DNA of 64,000 bases from Chlorops oryzae. Lineage: Eukaryota; Arthropoda; Insecta; Diptera; Chloropidae. The notes under the pieces are model-generated. The model saw only the letters and a program-made list of their open reading frames with translations, was not told where the DNA came from and did no database searches. The position numbers and the translations under genes were made by a program. This document shows, one piece after another, positions 11,642 to 21,217 of this stretch; positions within the stretch are counted from its first letter, which is position 1, and every line of letters begins with the position of its first letter. The stretch lies in NCBI GenBank assembly GCA_020466095.1, contig CM035806.1:31882571-31946570 (forward strand). Direction: 5' to 3'.

Positions 11642-11828
11642 TCGCTCGCATGCAACTAAAGTGACACAACTCAAAATTTGTGAATGTCAAGCTATGCTAT
11701 GAAGCTTGTTCCTAATTCTATTCCTGTTCCTGTTCTTATTATAAAACGCCGAACAAAATCTATAATGCCTTTCTTCTTGCTTTGATTGACAAATTTTGAG
11801 TTGTGCCACTTTAGTTGCCTGGGTGCGA
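11642..11828. mobile_element. MITE, TCGCACCC-family copy 1 (TA-flanked)
   Basis: 187 bp with inverted ends: TCGCTCGCATGCAACTAAAG at the left and CTTTAGTTGCCTGGGTGCGA at the right, each followed inward by the ACTCAAAATTTG motif in inverted orientation. Flanked by TA on both sides (11640-11641, 11829-11830), as for Tc1/mariner-type insertions. Related copies: 15559-15807 and the element starting at 63339. Confidence 0.75.
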
Positions 11829-11973
11829 TATGTAGGTATATGACATAGTTAGGACTCATTTCGTACTCCTGAATACGAAGACTTCGAAAATGTTTCCTGG
11901 GAATAACAAATGAAAACCCCATCCGAAACATCCCTGGAAAATGCCTACATGCATACATACATACATACATAAT

Positions 11974-12130
11974 CAGTGCCGTAGCAACCATAGGGGAAAG
12001 AGGGGAATTTTCCCCCCACGCATTTTTGTTTTTGCCCATGAATAAAATTGAAAAAAATAATTTTTGCCACCCACGCAAATTGGAAAAATAATTTTAGCCC
12101 CTCACGCAAAACAGAATTGCTACGGCACTG
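11974..12130. mobile_element. MITE with CAGTGCCGTAGCAA termini
   Basis: Begins CAGTGCCGTAGCAA and ends TTGCTACGGCACTG. The inside has direct repeats of CCCCCACGCA(A) separated by A-rich runs. The CAGTG ends suggest a hAT-type family; I found no 8-bp target duplication. A corrupted copy lies at 14371-14467, and the right end of a third copy at about 25068-25285. Confidence 0.65.
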
Positions 12131-12475
12131 TTAAGTAATAGAAATATCACATCTAATAAGTAAAAAGTTAAAAAGTTGATAAAGTACATCCTAAGATCAA
12201 TTGTTTTTATCACGGTAGATTGGTTCCAGTATAGAAAAAGCCGTGTAAAAAAATAAACTATACCTGTTACAAAAAAGACATTGATCATACTTCATAAAAT
12301 TAACGATTTGACAAAAAAAATTTAAGTTACATTAATATTTTCAAATTCGTGCTAAATGTGCATATTAAAATCGTGTCAAAAAAATTAAAAATATTCAATT
12401 TATCAAACTCGATGTTATATCCTAAAACCGTGCTAAAAATAGATCCATATGTAAAAAAGACTTAGGTGTATATAC

Positions 12476-13670
12476 AATCATTGCAATCGTATCGTTCCAT
12501 GCAAGTGGCTCCGATATGGCGAAATAGCCGATGGGAATAAGAAGAAAACATAAACTTTTTTTTTACTTTTTTTTCTTTCTTTCTTTCGTCCACTTTGCAC
12601 TATTTCTTCACGCAAAAAGAAAAAGAATTTAAAATTAAAAGTGCTTAACTCGATAGATGGTATTCCGCTAAAAAGGTGCCTTAAAATTTCTTCATTTCGC
12701 ATGTCTTCCAATGTTGAAGGGACATTTGAATTTTTCGATTAATTTCCTTATAAAGAATTTAACTATTTATCGGCGTTTGAGAGATTAAAGGTTCATTTGA
12801 ATGGTGTTTATAATGCCATTTGAGCTTAAATTGACTTAAGTGATTGTTCCTCGTTAGCGTGGCAGAAAAATTTTTTACATTTCATACCAATAGAATGATG
12901 ATGCAATTTCAGTATGAACATTTAACATTCGAGAAATGGGAAATGGAACCTGAAGTATATTGGATAATGCTTAAATTGTACCTGATAAATTATCTACTGT
13001 TATTTGATACCAAAAGTAAAATTTTGATTTTTATAGCAACGCTTATTCTTATTGAGCAAAGAATCTTCCGGAGAGCAAATCCAAATGAGAGAATTCACGT
13101 TTTCCGCTAATCGTTATTAAATTCGATTTTAATCAATCGTCTTTGGATGAACTCATGTGCTGCCGGCAGATCAGTCATTGCACTTGCACTTTATGGGGAA
13201 AACTGCCACGAATTCGAAGAATGACGTTCTTTATGTACGTACATATGTAACTGACATACTTATTACTGTTAATTAGGTCCATCTTAGATTATTGATTATA
13301 AAAAGTCTTACATTTTTCAAAGAATCTCTTTTTAACCCTTTAATGCATAAGGGGAAAATTTGAGCCATAACATAAGAAAGTTTAACGATTTACAGCAATG
13401 TAATGAATATACATACATATACCTAGTAAAACCTAAAAGTCTTTAAAATGTCAATGTGGAAACAAATTTGTCCGCTGTGCGTTAAAGGGTTAAAATACTT
13501 TTTGAGAGAATTTTGAATTTTTACGGAAAATTCAGTCTTGGATGCTTGAAGAGAAATAACATTTCGCGAGATGTGGATTCGAACAGTTAAAGCCTAAAGA
13601 AGGGGGAGGCTGGTTTTTGTCTTTGTTGCTTAAATAAATGTCCAGTCAATTAATGTCCCTATGAGCGAAG
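12476..13670. repeat. Duplicated segment, copy A (uninterrupted)
   Basis: 12476-13238 matches 14820-15557 and 13239-13670 matches 17235-17676 nearly base for base, apart from scattered 1-3 bp indels and a block difference near 12950-13010. Copy A lacks the two transposons that interrupt copy B. Small open frames in it (for example 12478-12711, minus) occur in both copies but look non-coding. Confidence 0.85.
13336..13489. mobile_element. TTAA-flanked MITE (piggyBac-like ends), in copy A
   Basis: TTAA followed by CCCTTTAATGCATAA at the left, and GCGTTAAAGGG followed by TTAA at the right; 154 bp between the TTAA sites. TTAA target duplication and CCC ends are the hallmark of piggyBac-type transposition; the assignment is an inference from the ends. 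The duplicate sits at 17340-17493. Confidence 0.65.
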
Positions 13671-14819
13671 TAGTTATTAAAAATCTTAACATTTTCAAAA
13701 TCTTTTAACTTATGAAGGGAAATTGACTAAATAGAAATTTAGTTTAGCAATGAGAATAACAACAATACATAAACTAAAATTTTAAAGATTGAAAAATTTC
13801 TGTTAAGGTTAAATACTTTTTAGAATTTAATTTTCGGAAAATCTTGGTGTTAGAGAAAAATTTGGGATGTGATTACATTAACTAAAAGGGGAGGTTTTTT
13901 TGTTTTTAAAAATTTAATTAATTTTTTAGCAATAATTAAAATAAAAATTGGATTTATAAAAATTAAAATTTTTATTTTCGTTTTACTTAATTCAATGTAA
14001 AGGTTATGTGGGAATTGCAGCGAATAATTATTATGCAATGTAAAGTTTATATTTTTTTTCATTTGAAATCTCATCATTCCTTAAGATTAATTATAATAAA
14101 TCTATTAACATGGAGTAGGGGTTTTAATTTATGTGAGTTGACATCGAATAAGAAAATGAAATCATTAAAAATCTTGTGTATTAGAAAAACTTTGAATATC
14201 CCAGTAATAATCTATGAGAGGAGGATGATTCAAGTAAAATCCACAATAAGCTTATGTAGAAAATTTTATCCTAATACGAAATTTAAAATGTTTTAAAAAA
14301 ATAAAACCCATTTCGAAAAACATTCCTTTTAAAATGCTTACATTTCATACATAACATTAACATACATAATCAGTGTTAGCCAACATAGGGAAATTGAAAA
14401 AATAATTTTTCCCCCCCCAAGCAATTGGAAAAAATTTTCTACGCAAAACAGAATTGCTACGGCACTGTACATAAGTGGATTCAAAGCAAAGTGCAAACCA
14501 GGGAATATTTCCTCTTTTTTTGTACGCAATTTGGCCGTTTCATAATTTGAATGCTTTGAACTGTTGCTTGTCCATAATAAGTAAAATAAAAAGTAATGTA
14601 CACCTAAAGCTTGTTTTTTACCGGTTGATTTTAAAAAGCCGGAAAAAAAAAACCTTTTTGTTTAAAAAAAGATTTGATATTACCTTCATATTAAATTTGA
14701 CAAAAAAATTTGTACCCAATAAAATTTCAAAATGTTTGGGAATAAAATGAAAAAAATTAAAAAATTCCCTTTAAAACCTGTTAATCAAAACCTTAAAAAA
14801 AAGTAAAAAAGTTATGTAT
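13671..14819. other. Error-rich bridge resembling neighbouring sequence
   Basis: This stretch repeats, in degraded order-preserving form, the sequence of about 13300-13640 (at 13680-13910) and then of about 11880-12480 (at about 14270-14819), with many dropped bases and A/T homopolymer runs. Landmarks recognisable in both are the CAGTG...GGCACTG element and the tract of the TTAA element. I read it as unpolished sequence joining two haplotype copies; true divergence is the alternative. Confidence 0.5.
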
Positions 14820-15557
14820 ATACAATCATTGCATCGTATCGTTCCATGCAAGTGGCTCCGATATGGCGAAATAGCCGATGGGAATAAGAAGAAAACATAA
14901 ACTTTTTTTTTACTTTTTTTTCTTTCTTTCTTTCGTCCACTTTGCACTATTTCTTCACGCAAAAAGAAAAAGAATTTAAAATTAAAAGTGCTTAACTCGA
15001 TAGATGGTATTCCGCTAAAAAGGTGCCTTAAAATTTCTTCATTTCGCATGTCTTCCAATGTTGAAGGGACATTTGAATTTTTCGATTAATTCCTTATAAA
15101 GAATTTAACTATTTATCGGCGTTTGAGAGATTAAAGGTTCATTTGAATGGTGTTTATAATGCCATTTGAGCTTAAATTGACTTAAGTGATTGTTCCTCGT
15201 TAGCGTGGCAGAAAAATTTTTTACATTTCATACCAATAGAATGGATGATGCAATTTCAGTATGAACATTTAACATTCGAGAAATGGGAAGAACAGATATG
15301 GATATGTAACCTGAAAATATTAATAAAAAGTAAAATTTTGATTTTTATAGCAACGCTTAATCTTATTGAGCAAAGAATCTTCCCGGAGAGCAAATCCAAA
15401 TGAGAGAATTCACGTTTTCCGCTAATCGTTATTAAATTCGATTTTAATCAATCGTCTTTGGATGAACTCATGTGCTGCCGGCAGATCAGTCACTTGCACT
15501 TGCACTTTATGGGGGAAAACTGCCACGAATTCGAAGAATGACGTTCTTTATGTACAT
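14820..15557. repeat. Duplicated segment, copy B left part
   Basis: Near-identical to 12476-13238. It ends at ATGTACAT (15550-15557), where the first of two transposons is inserted; the match to copy A resumes at 17235. Confidence 0.85.
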
Positions 15558-15558
15558 A

Positions 15559-15807
15559 TCGCACCCTGACAACTAAACTGACACAACTCAGAATTTCTGA
15601 AAATCGAGTTATGCTATGAATCTTGTTCCCAAATCACCCGTCTACCTGCAGGAAAAATTCCATTCCATTTTTCTCATTATAAAAGGCCGAAAAAAAGCCG
15701 TAATGTCTTTTTTCCTGCTTTGATCGACACTGCGACGAATTTTGTTTTTCGCGTTTTCTGAAAAATGGCAAATTTTGAGTTGTGCCACTTTAGTGGACTG
15801 GGTGTGA
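15559..15807. mobile_element. MITE, TCGCACCC-family copy 2
   Basis: 249 bp. The left end TCGCACCCTGACAACTAAAC and right end TTTAGTGGACTGGGTGTGA are inverted repeats that continue into GACACAACTCA/TGAGTTGTGCC. Flanked by TA, and more widely by ATGTACAT (15550-15557 and 15809-15816). It is absent from copy A of the duplication, which supports a real, recent insertion. Confidence 0.8.
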
Positions 15808-15816
15808 TATGTACAT

Positions 15817-17226
15817 TAGGCTTATGACTAGATTTTTTACGAATCTTATTTTTACATGGTACCAGTCACGATAGATAACGTTGTAAAAAAGTAAATTTGA
15901 AAATAGTTTTGAGAGGGTTTGAATGAAGAAAACCTTCCCCACCGCATAGCAATGAAGTTGTTACATAGGAAGTAAGAATTTTAGTGTTTTTCCGACTTAA
16001 TCTTTAAAGCATGGCATTTTAGTTGTTAGGTGAATATGTTTCGTGAGACCTATATTATTTTGATTAGATATGCTTGAAAATCTTTGAGTTGTCGATACGA
16101 CAGTTAAGCTCTACTCTGCGATAGCAAACCACTCTCAATACAAATTTAGTTTTTTTTATAAATTTTTTGGAATCTATTTATTGTAAGTAATGAATTTCAA
16201 ATTTACAGTACGAGGTGTTTTATACAATGGAAATATATCCTGGATAACTTTTATGGCGCGTTCTGCCCATATGTTGCTACGTTGCTGGTTTAAAATTGCT
16301 GATTCTTCAAGTATCCAATGTTTTAAGAGGCAGGCGTGTGCCTTTTCAAATGCAATAAGGGATCGCTCCAAAGTAGAAAAAACATTTTTATGAAAGCAGT
16401 GATTAGAAAACCAAATATCGTACCATGCGCCACATATATATAAGTTTATAAACTTGCAAATTGGAAGAAGTTCAGTTTGGTATTTTGGAATAAGAATAAA
16501 AGCTAATATGGCATATATGGCTCTAGAATTCCAACGAGCATTGCTTATCGAAGCCAAGTGTTTAAAATTGATAAATGGAAACTCGTTGAGGTTTTCATAG
16601 TGTCTGAATGCAGCGCCAAGCTGTAAAAGGACATTTTACAATTGTAAGAAAATAATTTAACGCAAAAGCAATGAATGACGAGTTTATAAGGACAACGAAA
16701 AATTTTTAAATCAAAGCCATCTATATACCTAACCCAAAATACTTCGATGTACTATTTCAATTTTTTTTTTTTTTTTGCACTTTTGTATGGGAAGTGATCT
16801 AAAACGGTAAGATAGCGCTTTGTGTTGTATGAAACAAATATAGCTGACTAAAAAATATTGAGGGTTGCTCATAGTGATTAACTCTCTAAAACCAAAGGTT
16901 AACCCACATTTTATAAGAACAAGATTTTGGGAAAATCATCTTTTGGACTGTAACTTGTAAAAAACGCAAAATAGACTTTTAACATCTATGGAAGAAATTT
17001 TTATTCGTTAAAAATAATAGGGGTCGCCCAACATTTGACAAGCATAAGATCACTAATTTAAGAACTATTTGACAAAAACTCCGAAATTCATCAAAAACTT
17101 CATTGCTTGCGGTGGGGAAGGTTTTTGTCATCAAAGCCTCCAAAACTATTTCAAATGTTATTTTTACAACGTTATCTATCGTGTGGTACCATGTAAAAAT
17201 GATTCTAAAAAATAGTCATAAGCCTA
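15817..17226. mobile_element. 1.4-kb DNA transposon remnant with about 135-bp TIRs
   Basis: The left arm from 15817 (TAGGCTTATGACTA, then ACATGGTACCA, GATAGATAACGTTGTAAAA and ACCTTCCCCACCGC) recurs inverted at about 17097-17226. Both ends abut ATGTACAT (15809-15816 and 17227-17234). Depending on how the palindromic flank is read, the target duplication is TA or this 8-mer. The interior holds one minus-strand exon with protein-like sequence (16174-16620). Superfamily not assignable from the ends. Confidence 0.75.
16174..16620 (-). pseudogene. Transposon-encoded protein, last exon (transposase-like C-terminus)
   Basis: Open from a splice-acceptor-like TTTTACAG (16621-16628) to a stop at 16174, 148 codons. 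Key stretches are ASISNARWNSRAIYAILAFI, WYDIWFSN and NIWAERAIKVIQD. The pattern SxARWxSRAIYA, then CLLKHW and ERAIKVxQ, resembles C-termini of uncharacterised arthropod transposon proteins that I know only as unnamed repeats. The rest of the protein is missing between the arms, so the copy is dead or non-autonomous. Codons look constrained, implying recent activity of the family. The product is not certain. Confidence 0.5.
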
Positions 17227-17234
17227 ATGTACAT

Positions 17235-17676
17235 ACATATGTATAGACTTACATACTTATGTATGTTCATTAGCTCCATCGTTTAGGCGATTGATTGATT
17301 ATAAAAAGTCTTCACATTTTTCAAAGAATCTCTTTTTAACCCTTTAATGCATAAGGGGAAAATTTGAGCCATAACATAAGAAAGTTTAACGATTTACAGC
17401 AATGTAATGAATATACATACATATACCTAGTAAAACCTAAAAGTCTTTAAAATGTCAATGTGGAAACAAATTTGTCCGCTGTGCGTTAAAGGGTTAAAAT
17501 ACCTTTTTGAGAGAATTTTGAATTTTTACGGAAAAATTCAGTCTTGGATGCTTGAAGGAGAAAAACATTTCGCGAGATGTGGATTCGAACAGTTAAAGCC
17601 TAAAGAAGGGGGAGGCTGGTTTTTTTTTGTTCTCTAAATAAATTCTCCCAGTCAATTAATGTCCCTATGAGCGAAG
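17235..17676. repeat. Duplicated segment, copy B right part
   Basis: Matches 13239-13670, including the TTAA-flanked MITE at 17340-17493. After 17676 the two copies diverge completely. Confidence 0.85.
17340..17493. mobile_element. TTAA-flanked MITE, in copy B
   Basis: Same 154-bp length and ends as 13336-13489; it was duplicated with the segment rather than inserted independently. Confidence 0.65.
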
Positions 17677-20185
17677 GGGAAGGGAAGGAACTCTAATTAA
17701 GAATTACTATATCTTTGAATGTGAGAAAATTGTTGAAAAATTTTTGAGTTGTGTCGGTTTTCTGATAACTGTACTGAGATATGTCTGAAGTGGTTCACAA
17801 AGGGCTTTGCGATGTTGGTGGGCAAATTGCCAGCGGATGCATAAATTATCTTTAATGGCGAAATTGTAAATAAGTCTTTTATTTATTTTTTTTATTTCAT
17901 GTTTGGAAATATCTTCAATCCATTTCCGTCTAAGTAATCTTTATATGTATGTAGTAAGTTGTCATGAAATTCCTTGCATGCTTACACCATGGGCGTAGGT
18001 AGGGGGTTTGTTTTTTTTTTTTTTATTCGGGTGAGGTTGAAGCATGTTCAAAGCCCCGGTGAAATGCGTGAAAGGACAAAGGAATGTAGGGCCTAAAACT
18101 CCCCTGTTGAAATTATATTCTTCTTACGCGTCTGTGCTAGACTATTTGAAGGGAAAAACCCTTTCGCACCAATCAAGCCAACACACGTATGTACATATCT
18201 ACGTATGTATGTAATGTACGAAATGAATATCCCAGCAGGTAAATATCTCCTACAGAACAAAGTCATCAGTCATTTCATCAAGACATATGCATTGTATATA
18301 TATGTAGGGGCAAAAATATCATGCATGACACCTTGGGTGACATTGCCATGCTAAATGAATGCTGTTTATGTCCTTGAATCACATTGCAGATTTGGTCTTA
18401 TATAGAATATTTGCGGAATTTAAACCGCAGTCATTCTCAGCTCTCAAACGCTATTTTCGGAATCGATACACTCCAGGGCGATAAAGTCATCGGAGACAGC
18501 GTCCCATTGGCAGTTTGTTTAAAAATGTCAAACATATTATATTGTCATGCGTGTGGGATCCAACGTCATTCCGTCGTCATCGGTGCTGTCAGGGTGACAT
18601 TTCCTACGGGCTAAGCACATAAAATTTTTTCTGAGAGTGCAAATGTGACAATGCATTGAATCATTGGAAGAGATTTCATGTATGTACATATATGTATAAA
18701 TATGTATGTATATAAGGTAAACATTTTAATTCGATGGCATTTGAAATTCTCCGAAATATTTTCCATTCGATTTGTTTTTGAAAACGTTTGCTGATTTTGT
18801 TTTCTGTAAACGCAGACCACTCGAAATGCTTATCGGGAAACGGAGATTCGAACGTCCACCCATGCCTGGATCGATGGAACTTTATGGTTCCCAGTGATGT
18901 TTATGTTATGCGAAACTGTACTTTCCTCAGAAACCCGATGTTTATGCGATCGACGATCGTTTTTATCGGAAACCATTCTATGCGGACGTATGTATGTATG
19001 TATGTAATGTATAATGTAGATGCAAATGGAATAGATATCATCTTTCGCCTTTTTTGTTTGTCCATATGTACTTACATATGTATATTCAAACTGTAAAAAT
19101 TGCATATACAAATCCTCTCCTTGAACATGACATCATCAAAAATTGAAAATTTTCTCAAATTAATTATTTGAAAGAGAAACTTGCTTTCAGTTCAAAAATC
19201 GCTCAATCTTCACACATACATACATCCATACGTGCATACATTCTATAAATATTTGTCGGCATACTCGTTCCACTATGCAATTTGTGACATTGTGAATTCG
19301 GGCCGAAAAGGTTGCGCCATCAGAGATGAAGTGGCGAGAGGATAGGGAGGCTTAAATAGGGCAAAATTGAATGAAATATTATATCAAGAGACCCTTTTCC
19401 TAGTGGAATAGATGTCATCCAAAAAAGAAAGGGAGAAATTATGTTATAAAGTAAATATTTTTGTATAATAGTGCTCTTAAACGATATTGGAATTCAATAT
19501 TTCTGATGATCTGTAGTAAAATGTGGTTCTTATAGGATTTTATTTCTTCCAAGTTCTAACGACAATAGAAAAAAAAAATGGTAGTAAATAAAACAAATTT
19601 AATCCTGTTACCCATATATCGGATCCTAACTGATAATTAAAAAATATTATGGATATAAAACTTCGATATTAGTTAAATATCTGTGACACAAAAACCATTT
19701 AACCCTATACTGCATGATATATTAAATCAGAGAGGGAAAAATCTTAAACAACCCTTTTCTGCAAAAAGAATTAAATAATTGAAAAATAAAATTTCGCTAA
19801 AACGATTTTATTAACCCTTTACTGCAATACATAAAATAAGCGGAAAAAAAGTTTTCTCACTAAAATAATTTATAGAGGCTTCATATATAATTGTTATATT
19901 TTTTATCAGAAGGCAATAATGGGGTCGTATGCAATAGAGGGTTAAAAATAAAATTAATTCAGTTTGGAAACGATTTGTGGTATTAACACGATAGGAATCC
20001 TTCTTTTGTAGTATCCAAATTCCGAATTGAGACAATAAAAGGCACAATATTTATTCAATTGAGTGATCTTCAGATATGCCTCACCACTAGTTCGTAGCGC
20101 CACGTTTTTTTTTTAGTGAGCGACAAAGAGAGCCAGTCGAATCGAGATACCTTCGGAATTTCACAACGCAAAGAAAAATCGGCAC
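17677..20185. other. Intergenic region before Arc1
   Basis: AT-rich with TATG-type microsatellites (18170-18215, 18680-18715, 18985-19005). A frame at 18788-19096 (+) encodes a short Cys-containing peptide without recognised family. A TTAA-flanked MITE lies at 19815-19941. No gene is supported. Confidence 0.4.
19815..19941. mobile_element. TTAA-flanked MITE, diverged copy
   Basis: TTAA then CCCTTTACTGCAATAC at the left; GTATGCAATAGAGGG then TTAA at the right. 127 bp, A/T-rich interior. Related in its ends to the elements at 13336, 17340 and 45245. Confidence 0.6.
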
Positions 20186-20221
20186 TATAAAAGCCGGTGC
20201 CGGCATTTTCAAACTTCAGTC
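20186..20221 (+). promoter_or_regulatory. Arc1 core promoter: TATA box plus initiator
   Basis: TATAAAA at 20186-20192 and an insect initiator TCAGTC at 20216-20221, with the A (+1) at 20218. The spacing (T at about -32) is textbook for a focused Pol II promoter and predicts a 256-base 5' UTR before the Arc1 ATG at 20474. A TATA-driven promoter fits an inducible gene. Confidence 0.75.
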
Positions 20222-20473
20222 TCCAGCGAGAACTCGGCGAAAAAAATCGAAAGTAGCACAAATCGCTACGAAACGCCATTCAACAATACAAAAAAAAAAG
20301 AAGAATAAGGACAACGAAAACAGAGCATTCGCCATAGTTATATTTGGCTCTGCGAATTTTTGTTGTTCTGCATCGCTCGAACGACCACACAACAAAGAAG
20401 AAAACAACAACGCCGTGAAATTGCTTACGTGAATCGCATTTTCTCGAACTCCGAACTCGAACAAACTCACAAA

Positions 20474-21217
20474 ATGGCGCAACCCATTATTATGACGGAG
20501 GAACAGCTGCGCGAATTGATAAATTCCGTTCGACTGGCAGCGACAAGCAGCGCGGAAACCGCAGCAACTGAAGCGGCCAATGTTAAGTCAAAAGGTAGCT
20601 TCTCCAATTGTACGACCCGGTTTGGCGGAGAGCGTTCACACGACGCCGTCGAGGAGTTCGTTACTGCCATCGAAACGTACAAAGAGGTCGAGAAAATCAA
20701 CGATGCCGATGCACTTAAAGGACTGTCGCTGCTATTTTTCGGTCTAGCGTCGACTTGGTGGCAAGGTATTAGGAAAGAGGCACATACCTGGCAAGATGCC
20801 GTCAAACTGATACGAGAGCATTTCGCTCCGGTTAAGCCAGCCTATCAAATCTATTTGGAAATCTTCCACCGCAAGCAAGACAACGAGACAGCGATCGATC
20901 CTTTTATCTGCCAGAAGCGTGCACTGCTGGCTCAACTCCCCGAAGGACGACACGACGAGGAGTCGGAGATCGATTTGGTCTACGGGCTGCTGAATATCAA
21001 ATATCGAAAAAACATTCAACGCCACGACGTTAAAACGTTCAAAGAACTGCTCGAGAAGGGCCGCATCATCGAGGAGAATGAGCAGGAGGCTGGCTCCGCA
21101 TCAGAAAACAGTAGCACACGCAAGAAGCAAACACGTTGCACATATTGCTCCTTCCGTGGACATACATTCCAAGAATGTCGCAAGCGAAAGCAGGAAAAAG
21201 CCAAAGGCGACGAATAG
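20474..21217 (+). CDS. Arc1: Arc1: activity-regulated, gag-derived capsid protein with zinc knuckle
   Basis: Single exon, 247 residues. The ATG at 20474 is chosen because MAQ and MTEEQLRELI match the Drosophila N-terminus; the frame is open upstream but that part is 5' UTR. The capsid region spans about residues 40-205: FGGERSHDAVEEF, LKGLSLLFFGLASTWWQGIR, EHFAPVKPAYQIYLEIF, LLAQLPEGRHDEESEIDLVY and LLEKGRIIE. A CCHC knuckle, C-x2-C-x4-H-x4-C (CTYCSFRGHTFQEC, 222-235), is followed by a basic tail. In Drosophila, Arc1 assembles capsids that carry its own mRNA across the neuromuscular junction and acts in synaptic plasticity and metabolism; that role is inferred by homology. No LTR or pol flanks it. 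Confidence 0.95.
   Translation: MAQPIIMTEEQLRELINSVRLAATSSAETAATEAANVKSKGSFSNCTTRFGGERSHDAVEEFVTAIETYKEVEKINDADALKGLSLLFFGLASTWWQGIRKEAHTWQDAVKLIREHFAPVKPAYQIYLEIFHRKQDNETAIDPFICQKRALLAQLPEGRHDEESEIDLVYGLLNIKYRKNIQRHDVKTFKELLEKGRIIEENEQEAGSASENSSTRKKQTRCTYCSFRGHTFQECRKRKQEKAKGDE

Noticed and set aside
12478..15058. Repeated 'MEDMRNEEILRHLF' frame as a duplicated gene
   Set aside because: It occurs twice only because the segment is duplicated; the sequence runs into Phe and Lys homopolymers and has no homologue I recognise.
20360..20473. N-terminal extension of Arc1 in the same frame
   Set aside because: The 38 extra residues are Gln/Arg-rich, do not match Arc proteins, and the true family N-terminus begins at the ATG at 20474.
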